Source of the DNA: Exobasidium rhododendri
Lineage: Eukaryota > Basidiomycota > Exobasidiomycetes > Exobasidiales > Exobasidiaceae
Length of the DNA: 64,000 bases
Direction: 5' to 3'
Assembly (NCBI GenBank): GCA_026210745.1
Contig: CP110632.1
Location: 3,533,001 to 3,597,000 of the forward strand
The notes beneath the pieces were generated by a model. It saw only the letters and a list, made by a program, of their open reading frames with translations, had not been told where the DNA came from and did not search any database. Position numbers and translations under genes: made by a program. Positions 11,496-22,937 of the stretch are shown in pieces. Position 1 is the stretch's first letter. The number at the start of each line of letters is the position of its first letter.

Positions 11496-14400
11496 TCAGG
11501 AAAGCATCGTCTGATCCAACAACACGGACGTCTCTTCGCTAAAAGGTCTTCTACTGGAGAAATCGATTGCGCCTATAGATGGCTCGATTGCGCTCGATAG
11601 AATCGCCTTTCTTGATCCCGAGCTCAGCCATGGGGTGTTGGTTTGAATATCTTGCGAGCCCTGTTTGGTGTTGGAACTACTCGAGCTTTGAGAATCTGTT
11701 TTGGACTCTTGTCGAACAAGGCTATTGGACAAGGAGCCGTTGCTAGACGATCGTCCCATGTACGCAGGCACGGATGGTTGTCGCGGCAGTGAATGCAGTG
11801 GCAGAGCATCGAGAGATCGTCTGGGCTGGGACATCGTTGTGGCACCGTATGCATTTGCGCTGCTCCACACTTCCTCTGGATCCGTCCAAAAGTCGGCACT
11901 GCTTCTGGGCGCTGCAGAGGTTGTGCCAAGTTCGTTGTCACTACTTCTTGGCCTCAGAATGGTGGATGAAGCACTCTTCCTTATCAATTGTTGTCGTTGC
12001 GAATAGGGCCTCGACTGAAGCCCGTTACTCCTCAACGTGAACCGGTCTTTCTGCAGTAGCTCTGCATCTTCTTCGTCGGTAGCTATATCTTCTGCTTCTG
12101 CCAGCAACTGTGCCGTGATGGCTGCATCTCTTATCCTCCTTGCACTCAAGTTTCGCTTCATGATTTTGGGCTTCAAGCTGCTAAATCGACTGGGCACGCT
12201 TACAGCCTCTGCTGCTTCTTCTTTACGGAAAGAGTCTAAAGATCGTCTAATCCTGAATCTTTTCGATTCTCCGTTTGCTAATAGTTCTGGAGAGAGAGGC
12301 GACGAGGTGACGTCTGTGCTAGAGTCCTCAAACATTCTTCTGCCTCTGTCGTCGAGCAGTGACGCTTCCGGAGTGGTGACGTTAGAATTCTTCTTTAGGC
12401 GTATAATCTTGCCGAGTGGTGAAGAATTCTGTGTGTCTTTTGGTGAGGATTTGTTTGTTGAGTCCTTGCCTCGAAGCAAGTAGGAATCGCTAGTGATCAC
12501 AGACAAAAAGGGCGGCGGCTTTGCAAGTGTCTCGTTCGAAGCGTGCTGACTAGTGAGATCCTTCATGAGATGCTGTTGTTGTTCTTGAGCTTCCTCTGCT
12601 TGCTTCACTCGATTTGCCTGCTCTTGTTGCTGCTTGGGCATGCGTATTGGTGTAACGCTTGCAGTTCGTTCTGGTGTGCTACTGTCCAGCCCATTCACGG
12701 GTGTCTGCAGTCTCGGCATTGGTGAAGCGATCTCTGTTTCTATCGCCGTTTCTATTGCTGCCGCTGCTGCCGCTGCTGCTGTCGTCGCCGCCGCCATCTG
12801 TCTAGCCCTTCTTCTCTTTCTCCAATCCCAGTCTCTTCCAGCTGCAGCGGTCGATTGTGAATACCTTTCAAACCAGAATTCACCTTCTCCTTCCTCCTCC
12901 TGCTCTCCTTCTCCTCTCCTCGCCTCGGCCAACTGCTGTTCGAGAATTTCTGCTTCTCTGCATCCCCTCTCTAATGACGTTACGATAGAAGAAGTCGATG
13001 GTTCTCGAGTTGAAAGCGGTATTGACGACGAAGGGAAGGACCTCTGTTTGGCGGAAATATGAGCTGCTGCCTCAAATCTTTCCCTGGCTCGATCGTGTAT
13101 GTCGACATAGGGAGCCCAATCAGGCTCTTGCAAGCGAATGCTTCTCAGCCTCTTCTCCGGCCAGATAGCCCGAGCTTGTTCGGCTGTCAGCAGACCCAAT
13201 CTCAGCGATGGGAGTCCACCACGGCGAGAGGTGGAGGATGGCAAGGCGTGTCCTGCGCCTGGTGGAAGTCTACTGACACTCGGAGTGATGGGCGATGGAG
13301 GTATCATGTACGAGAAGTCATTCTCAAAGCTGCCTCTACTTTCATTACTATGATGTCCATCTGCTCCTTCTCTTCCTCCTCCGTGCCAAGATGCACCATC
13401 CCAGGCACCTTGAGACGCTTCCTCCCTACCATTGGCCATGATATCGGGTATAGAAGCATACGGCTCTGCTTTTTGTTTAAGGATGGATGGTGGATTGAAC
13501 GTAGAAGGCAAGATGGTGATGCTTGCCACATCGTCCGAATTGGCAGAGGCAAAGGAGTGGCTCGCTGAAGAGGTCGGCGACTGGCTCCAGTCGTCGTCGT
13601 CTCTTTCATTTGCAACATCGGGTGATAGAGACAGATTTTGCACATCGGCCCCTCCGTTCGTGTGTACCGAACGACGCTGCTGTGATTTGACAGGCCGCAA
13701 AGGTGAGGCGGAGTGAAGTGGGGAAGCACTTCGAGAGATGTTGTTACGCGAGGGGGATGCGGCATATCTCGAGGAAGTCGAACTGGTCTTCAGTCCGCCT
13801 GCAAGCCGACCACTTTCTCTCCTACGTCTGGCAGCTGATCCACTGTGCTGTACTAGGCTTACTGCTGCCGTGTCAAGCGTTTCATCGGGTGCATCCTTGG
13901 CTACCTGAATGGGTGAAGACGACAGATTCGATCGAGGATCAAAGCTGGTGATCCGGACAATGCTGCCACTTCTTCTCGTCGGTATCGTTTCTTTATTTCC
14001 CCTGCGATGACTGGCTCGGAGATGGAGGAGTCGTCGCAAAGGCTTCGTATGCCCTGGAGCTTGCGAAACATCAGTGTCGCTTTCGCTTTCGTTTTCGTAT
14101 GCAAATTTGTCTTGAGCGTAGAGAGAAGGAATCGGAAAAGGATGAATTCCACAACCTGGTCTGAATGACGGCGAATGCGGACTCTTGCTACTCACCTAAT
14201 TCGGGTTCTGGCTCACTGAGCGATGTTGGGAATTCATTTACTTCTATTTCTGGTACGTCGCTCTGAGCTTGTTGTGCGATAGTCAGTCTGACATAGAAGT
14301 ACATTGCCAAAAAGCAGACGCTTGCACCTGTCAAGAGTCGTCAGTAGTGTCTCCTCACACTTACACACACAGTAGAGCAGTCTCTCTATCCCTCTCACCT

Positions 14401-14699
14401 AAACCCAACATCAGAATGGTCCTTGTCCACATTGCCTTCCACAGTATTTGACTCTTCGTCCAGGTCCAAAGCTGCAAGGCGCATCGAAGGAAAGCTATCG
14501 TCCTGTATTGTACAGCATCCAAAGCAGAACTCGTCAGACCTGCCGGACGGCGAGCAAATGAGGACGCAAGTGGATTGGCCGGGAACTTCAGTTGCACCGA
14601 GCCGTTGTCATCTTGATGTGGCCGCATATATCTATCGATCAAGGAGTGGAACACCCCTCGAGCCGCCACACCTCCACCTTCCAGGGCACCGTCACCCAT
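11496..14699 (-). CDS. Uncharacterised 1,015-residue protein with N-proximal membrane segment
   Basis: I do not recognise this protein. Reverse exons are 14699-14399, 14327-14196 and 14110-11496, and all join in phase. The first ATG (MGDGALEGGG) is at 14699. Residues ~70-125 contain two hydrophobic stretches; the clearer one is ASVCFLAMYFYVRL in exon 2, followed by an acidic EPEPEL patch. The 83-nt second intron ends in a strong pyrimidine tract. A closer AG gives the wrong frame, so the model joins EPEPEL to DKFAYENESES. The remaining ~870 residues are low-complexity, Ser/Arg/Pro-rich and probably disordered, with poly-Ala, polyQ-like and RRSLDS-type basic phospho-site-like motifs. It resembles a membrane-anchored regulatory or scaffold protein; that is inference only. 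The start could lie further upstream, because the 5' region (14.7-15.1 kb) is open in places. Confidence 0.65.
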
Positions 14700-15577
14700 C
14701 GTGTCTCTCTGCTCGAAGATGTTCCTATTCTTCCCAGTCTGTCCGAGGGGCGTTGACAAGGGAGGATTTCTTTTTAGTATAGACCTTCGAGATCAGGGTT
14801 CATCGGTACATAAGCCCTCTTCTTCTTCTTGGCATTGATTGACGTAGTACCAAATATCACAGCGATCTTGCTTCCAGCTTGACCATGTCGAGACGGAGGG
14901 CGAGCGATCTTCGAATTCGGATAAAGGACCACGCTCGAGCCTTCTTTCGTGTCCTACTCTACCTCCTTCTTGCTCTGGTAGTAGTCAAGCAGGCACGACG
15001 GGGAGCGGAAATCGATGGTGTACTACTCCAGAATCATGCGACTTACCTTGCCTCTTCCACCCCTTCCCCGGGTCTTTAATATGCGCATTCCGCTCTGTAT
15101 CCTAACAAAGATGTGAATTTCTTGTAATAGTCTATTCGCCTTCTTGTGCGAAATAAATCTTATTCTTCTTGTTTCACGCAGGTCTGACATGAAGCACTGG
15201 TAAATAATACTGCTTGCCCCTTATTGTATCTGACCCTTTGCGCGCTAATGATTTCACAAGCCGTTTAGTAGGATACGAGTACGTTCTGTAATGTTTGGAC
15301 TTCTAGCTTTCAAATGATTAGTAATACAGAAGATCACTAATGGCAGCGAATAATAACACAACCCCCCATTTAATTGTAACAAACTCAGACAACTTTTTCC
15401 TCTTTCTCTTGCGCTCTTGTTGATACTTTCTCAGAAAGACAGGTTTCGTGAAGATTTGTAATTAGATCGACAGATCGTCTGTGGGGAAGTAATGAAAGAC
15501 AGACTTGTGCTACAAATATAGATTTTCCCACTGACAAAGTCGAGTGTCAAGCAGTGATATGGGGGATGGAAAGAGAC
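14700..15577. other. Intergenic with possible tiny reverse-strand gene (14.76-15.10 kb)
   Basis: This holds the 5' region of the unknown gene at 11.5-14.7 kb and the 3' end of the glutaminase gene. On the reverse strand an ATG near 15091 opens MRILKTRGRGGRGK and meets a GTAAGT donor. A possible AG acceptor about 90 nt on would continue in phase to a basic ~73-residue product ending MNPDLEGLY. On the forward strand a 64-codon ORF with an ATG at 14885 has one hydrophobic stretch (FFRVLLYLLLALVVV). Neither has a recognisable family. Bases 15100-15577 are AT-rich and appear empty. Confidence 0.3.
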
Positions 15578-18295
15578 CTAAGGCAGGGCAACCGCGGGAC
15601 GGGAACCTCGGAGGACGAAGGTCTCTTGCTTTCCACCTTTCCAATCAAAGGTCTCATCGATCTCATTTGCTTCATCTGAATCGGCAGCAACACTGAGAAA
15701 CGGTTCAATGTTCTCTTCGCCCTGCTCCCGGTTGACAGACATGATGGAAAGAGCGCTGGCTTCTAGTGAATGTTTCTTTCCCTTCTTGATAGGAGGCCCA
15801 TAGGCGTACTTTTTGACCTTGTTCGCCTTGTTTGCCTTGGCAAGAGCTAGATGAATGAGATGTCCTCCCACGACCGGACGAGCGATGAAGCGTATACTCG
15901 GCGAGTAGGGTTGCTTTGGGAAATCACCCGTCCTGGTCTCCAATAGATCGGTGAAAGGTGCATCGGTCTTCCCGTCCGACACAAACTTGTACAAGTTTTC
16001 TATCCACAAGTCTCTCGTGGAAGGTGTGCCTGCTGTTGCTGACGCAAACATGGCCCAATCCGTCTTCTGCCAGGAAAACCGTGAATCGAGTGGTGTGCCG
16101 TACTTGTTCAATTTGGTTGGGTAAAAGGCATCTTGTTTGTCGTAGATCTCTTCTGCCACCAATTGAAGATTGAGGAGACGATCAAAGACTAAATTGTAGA
16201 GCGTGCCCCAGCTTGCGTCATCTTGATAGCTCAATTTGACATGTGAGTCGTTCTTGTTGATCGCATAGCCGTAGAATGCTTGAATGTAGGTGGAAGAGAC
16301 GTTCTTGTATATCTTGGCATCCTCTGTTTTGTTCAACCAAGTTGCTATATGACCCATAGCGGCGATTCCTTGAATGCCTTTGATGGCTAGGTTGGACTGA
16401 TTAGCAAGCTGACCGGCAAAGTCATCTGTGCTGAGCTGCTCGGCAGGGATGAGTGAGTCAGTGATGAGGAATCCGGCCCATTGTTGCATGATCTTGTAGT
16501 GTTGCTTCAGGAAAGGCTTCGCTGCTTTCTTTCCAACCAATTGAGCCCAATGCAGCGTCATCAAGATCATGTTTCCACTCTCTTCCACCTGCATCGGTTC
16601 GTCTTTTCCATCGTTGTGCCCAAAGGCAGATGGATAGACGCCCAAGTCATGAACGCACCACTTGTTCGGGTACAGACCTGATTCGGTGTATTCAAAGATT
16701 GGCTTCATGATGTCTCGAAGAAGGTCGGGATTGAAGTAAGAAAAGAGAGGGAACTGTGGGAAGAACACATCGACTGTGGACATGTCCCCATTCGAGCTGA
16801 TCTCTTTGAGAAAGATGAGCGTGTCCGAAGTGTTGTAGCTTCGACTGGTATCGTTGTAAGGCACCGTGATTTCAATGGTACCAAAAGCCTGTCGGACGCT
16901 GAGTTGAGTGATGGCAGAGTACATTTCTCCCACCAGTCCTCCTCCGACTGCTGCCTGACTGTCGACTGCAATTTGTTGATCCAACTTCTTGCAATGAGCC
17001 AGAGCGTTCTCGAAATCATCGACGAAGAATGAGACAGCGTCGCTGAAGTTTGGGTACTTCGACATCCAGTATCCAAAACGATCTTGCAAGAACGACTTGG
17101 GCACGGTGCTGTTACTTGACGGTGTTCTTTTGATGTAATTTACGTAAGGTGTGCGCATGTGACCGATGGCAAACAGGCCCTCGTTACCGCCCTTTCCGTC
17201 AAAGTTGATAGTGTACGCAAACGAGTTATCCGGTCCCCCTACTGGATTGTGGTCGTAGGTGAGGTTGCCAGTGTCGACGAATTCAATCTGAGCAACGACG
17301 TTGTTGTTGTTACGTGAAGTCATACCCTTTCTCCTTCTGGCTGCATAGACGGAGCTGCCCCATTCAGCCCTCTGCCTGTATTCCGATAATGCTTGAGGAT
17401 TGGTGCGCTGTACAAAGTAGATGGAAGAGCCTTTGTTGTTGTCCACCCACTGCATCGTAGACGGATAGCGTTCGTAGTCATAGTCATGACCCGTCGTCCA
17501 CCGTTCGTCAATGTCAGTGTAGATTTGAACACTACGATTGACAGCACTGGACCGGTCCAGTTCAAAGTGCATGTAGCTCAAGGGAAGACCTGAAGAGTTG
17601 CGAGCGTAAGGACGGTGGCATTCACGATGCTATTAGTTCAGGACCTGGCTACTTACTCTGACGGAGATAATCATTTGGCCAAATGGGTGTCATGAAGGTG
17701 ACATTGAACAAGACCGAGTCTGCTTCAAACTGAAAGATGGACCTTGTGGCAGTGTACGTCATGGCTATCTGTTTCGCATTCTTCCCCTGGCGGATCCTTT
17801 TGCCGAAACTGTCGCCCATCCACTGGTAAGACACCTTGTCTATCTGAATGATACCAGTCCAGCCCATTCGATGTTCACCATCAGCACCATACGAAGAAGT
17901 CCAGAAAGAGGAATCTTGGCCAGCTAGATATCCCTGGTTTCCAACTCGATTAGGAGGGGTAGCAGACGGATTTTGTCCAGAGGGGCCCCAAGCACTAAGA
18001 TCTGAGATGGAGTGTGACAGTTCGCCTGGTCAGGATGCTTATTCTTTACAGTTTTGAGACTCGGCCTACACTCACAGGGACTCTTGACCGCTAAGGGGAT
18101 GCTAGGAGGGTTGAGAGGATAGAAGCTGCTGGGCGTATCCTGACCTGCCCCTTTCACTTCTTGATCTTGTTCCAGATTGGCTAATCTTGTCCAATCGTCC
18201 GAAGGAAAGGAAGCACCAGGTGCAGACTCCTTCGTCGACGCTTGAGCTGTAGCGAGCCCTACAGCCAGGCAAGCAAGCGCTAAAGTGAGCCTCAT
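15578..18295 (-). CDS. gtaA: Secreted glutaminase, GtaA type
   Basis: Extracellular L-glutaminase of the GtaA family (DUF5127/DUF4965/DUF1793 architecture), which releases glutamate and ammonia from glutamine. Reverse exons are 18295-18076, 18001-17657 and 17589-15578, totalling 858 residues. The start gives a textbook signal peptide (MRLTLALACLAVGLATAQA). The first junction rebuilds the family's AVKSP-YLSAW motif, which fixed the acceptor at CTCAG|ATCTTAG. Conserved blocks include MHFELD, SSFWTSSYGADGEHRMGW, HDLGVYPSAFGHNDG and MQVEESGNMILM. The mature part carries many NxS/T sites. The C-terminal ~85 residues after HLIHLALAK are Lys- then Asp/Glu-rich, and I do not associate that tail with the family. 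The enzyme may serve nitrogen scavenging (inference). Confidence 0.92.
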
Positions 18296-19983
<1,688 letters not shown>

Positions 19984-20109
19984 GTCTGATCATCGTACTT
20001 TGATAACCGGAAGATCATTCATTGCGGTTGTAACAAGTACACAGCAAGGAAAGCGGCAAATTAAAAGATCGGATCAGAGAGCCTTGCAAATGTGTATGTG
20101 GCGCCCGTC

Positions 20110-20909
20110 TTAATCTTCAAAAGCTGTGTCAGGCTCTACCTCTTTGCTGCCCATCGAACCTGCACCAGTACCCTTTGTTGCTTTGCTCAAGAGCTTCTCC
20201 AGCGTCTTGACGATGCTGACGAATACCTCGCGATCTTCACTACTGGGAGAGGAAGAATTCGCTTTGTAGGTCTCGGGCTCTATGGAGCAGCCCGGAGCCG
20301 GCCCTGTGGAATCGTCTCTCATCAGCCAAGATAGTCACAATAAGTCTCTTCTCTTCCCATCCACGCACCATTCCACCATTCGTAGGAAGGTGGTCGAGAG
20401 TAGTAAATTTGCACTCTGCACAAGGGCAAGAGGATGCATCAGTAAAAGATAGATCGCCAATCATCCTTGTACTACTACCCACCCTTGCTCATACGTATCC
20501 TTCTCATGACCGCCATTGGGGAGGGATTCCAGCTTTGAGAGTGCTTGAAGGATTCCCATCTCCTTGAGGTCACTTCCCGTCACGCTGCCATGACTGGAGT
20601 CGAAGCCCGACGAAGTGATCCCGTTATCTTCCTCTTTACCAACAGCAGCTTTCGATCGAGAATTCACTTTGAGTTTATAGGATTCAGTGAGCGAAGCATT
20701 CTTGTCTGCCGTCAACTCTAGAATGAGGGTGGGCGACGATGATATCTGAAACCCACTACCCTCAAAACCTGGGCCAAAGAAAGGCAAGAAAAAGAGAAAA
20801 AGAGTGAGGGCGGTGAGAATGTGGCTCTTCCTGGGCAGCAAGCGCTCCTCCTCTCACCTCTCTGAAATCGCAGCGAGAATGGAGTAATTTCCTCTTGTGA
20901 TTGCGCCAT
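20110..20909 (-). CDS. Uncharacterised 192-residue protein
   Basis: I do not recognise this family. Four reverse exons join cleanly in phase: 20909-20858, 20768-20483, 20415-20369 and 20303-20110. The protein starts MAQSQEEITPFSLRFQRG. It then has a strand-rich stretch (FQISSSPTLILELTAD, YKLKVNSRSKA), a leucine-rich turn (MGILQALSKLE) and an aromatic motif VQIYYSRPPSYEWWNG encoded across two small exons. It ends with a helix-prone VFVSIVKTLEKLLSK and an acidic tail. No signal peptide or membrane segment is visible, so it is probably a soluble nuclear or cytosolic subunit. Four introns in phase and the YYSRPPSYEWWNG block argue strongly that it is a real gene. It is tail to tail with TGS1 (126 bp). 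Confidence 0.6.
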
Positions 20910-21228
20910 GCTTGCCGAAGTTGAGTGTATGGGGAAAAGGAGGGGATGAAGAAATTGTTCTCCGCACTCTAGGCGGTGCTCTCGCACTCTGGAGACAAAG
21001 TAGTATACATAGTATCGTCAACTCTAGCTAGTACCAGGAACGATTAGGTACGTCACTAAAGCTAAAATGATCACGCACAGGCCACTTTTCCCTGATTAGC
21101 ATCCAACTCGCACGCGGCGAAAATTTGGGTCAGATCCTTATTTTCTTTATTTCTCTCTGATCTTGGACAGGTCGAGTACAACTGCTGCAATCTTCCTAAA
21201 GCCAAGAGAACCGCGATAGAAATCGTCG
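20910..21228. other. Divergent promoter region
   Basis: Upstream DNA shared by the unknown 192-residue gene (reverse) and the SPOUT1-like gene (forward). I see no further gene here. Confidence 0.5.
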
Positions 21229-22829
21229 ATGACAGACGGTAAGAAGAAAAGGACTCGAAAGGTGAGGGCACGACACACTTGGAGGAGCCTCGAAACTGCA
21301 TTCTGATGGAACTTGTCCGTCTTCCCAGAGGCAGCGAAAGAGCAATGTCGCTGACGAGAGTGAGCAGCCAGAGACTAAGAACGCAATAATAAAAGAGGAA
21401 GAAGAAGAAGAAGAAGAAGACGACGACAACGTGAAGGAAGAGCACAGCGCTGTGGAGGACTTGAACAGAACAGGGAAAAACAATCCTGCAGTCTCCGCTG
21501 CGTATCCTGCGGCAAACAGCACAATAAAGTCGCCTCTTGCAGATGAAGATGCAACACCCAAGCTCTCCTTTTACCAACGGACGAATCCCCACAAGCCCAG
21601 TGCGTTGTCTTCTCTGCACGGTAGTGCTCCCAGAAGATATACGGTGAGCGTCGCAATCCCTGGCAGCATCATACTTAACGCTCAGAGTCCGGAGCTCCAA
21701 GCTCGGTTGGCTGGTCAACTTGCAAGGAGCTGTGCTATCTTCAACATTGATGAAATAGTCATCTTCAACGAGGTAATGGACGGAGAGCAGACGATTCCCA
21801 CCAGATCATTTCAACACCATTCAATGGCACAGCCGGAAGAAAGCTTCGGAGATCATGCCGGTGACCAATTCGACCCAAACGCATTCTTGGCTCGCATTCT
21901 GCAGTATGTGGAAACACCCCAATACCTCCGTAAGCTGCTTTTCCCAATGCATCGAGATCTTCGAATGGCCGGTATTCTAGCGCCCCTAGATTGTCCTCAT
22001 CACTTGAGGTATGAGGAGGACTCCCCCTACAGAGAAGGTGTCTGCGTCGAGGCGCCACATTGGGCGCACGATAGGAACTTGCCGTGGTTCTACACTGGGC
22101 TCAAAGATCCTATACAGTGTACCGTCAAGGGCAAGTCGGGAGCTGATGCAGTGCCACTGGGAGCAAGGGTCACAATCAAGATGCCTGTCGGTGGGAAAAG
22201 GAGTGAGTAAGGGAAGGGGGGCCGCGAATAGGTCGGCTGTCCGCTGCCTGCATCTACTGACTTTGCTCTTTTTACCCCTCAGCCGGACACATTGTCAGTC
22301 CGCGAGAGCCGGTGCAAGAAAAGGGCCTATACTGGGGTTACACTGTTCGCCTGTGCAATTCACTGTCAGAAGCCGTCAGTGCTCCGTGCTGGAATGAGCC
22401 ATACGATCTTGTTATTGGTACTTCAGAGCGCGGCTCGTCGTTGACTGACGTCCTCGAAGCTACTGCGAACAACGATACCACAAACACCTCCTCGCCTCCA
22501 CTCAACCCTTTCGAACATGCCTTGATCGTCTTCGGAGGGCTGAGTGGACTAGAGGTTGCAGTGGAGCGAGATGCGAACATCAACTTGACGGCCGACGAAG
22601 CGAGCGAGCTCTTTGATTCTTGGTTGAATGTTGTAGAGGGTCAAGGCAGTCGTACCATACGAACGGAGGTGAGCTATGAGGAACAACGTCGAGTCACTCC
22701 TTGACGATCTTTCCTGACATGACCTACACCTTCTCTCCTCCCCTAACTCCTACTTGATCTAATCAGGAGGCCCTGCTGATCACCCTGGCTCGCCTGAAGC
22801 CGACACTGGAAGCACTTGGGAAGCGATAG
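21229..22829 (+). CDS. SPOUT-domain RNA methyltransferase, SPOUT1/C9orf114-like
   Basis: Knotted-fold (SPOUT) methyltransferase of the C9orf114/CENP-32 family, which methylates RNA with SAM. Exons are 21229-21261, 21329-22202, 22283-22668 and 22767-22829, giving 451 residues. The first exon codes only 11 residues (MTDGKKKRTRK) and, joined to RQRKSN, forms a basic nuclear signal. A GAA/GAC repeat (about 21396-21427) encodes an acidic run. The catalytic domain begins YTVSVAIPGSIILNAQSPELQ. It continues through FLARILQYVETPQYLRK and LFPMHRDLRMAGILAPLDCPHH, then the OB-like insert around WFYTGLKDPIQ. It ends with the knot: WGYTVRLCNSLSEAV, DLVIGTSERG and ALIVFGGLSGLE. The motifs are diagnostic for the family. 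The yeast equivalents are uncharacterised ORFs, so no symbol is given. Confidence 0.9.
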
Positions 22830-22937
22830 ACATGGTGGGTACAATGCCAGATATGATTGTTCACGTAATGAGACGACATGTTGTGATGATAGTACATTGA
22901 TGTTCGTTCCGTCTCTTCCTCTTTAGGTCTCTCTACT

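Noticed and set aside
13059-13568. 169-codon forward ORF antisense to the 1,015-residue protein
   Set aside because: Antisense to a low-complexity coding exon; begins without a promoter-like region and has no family signal.
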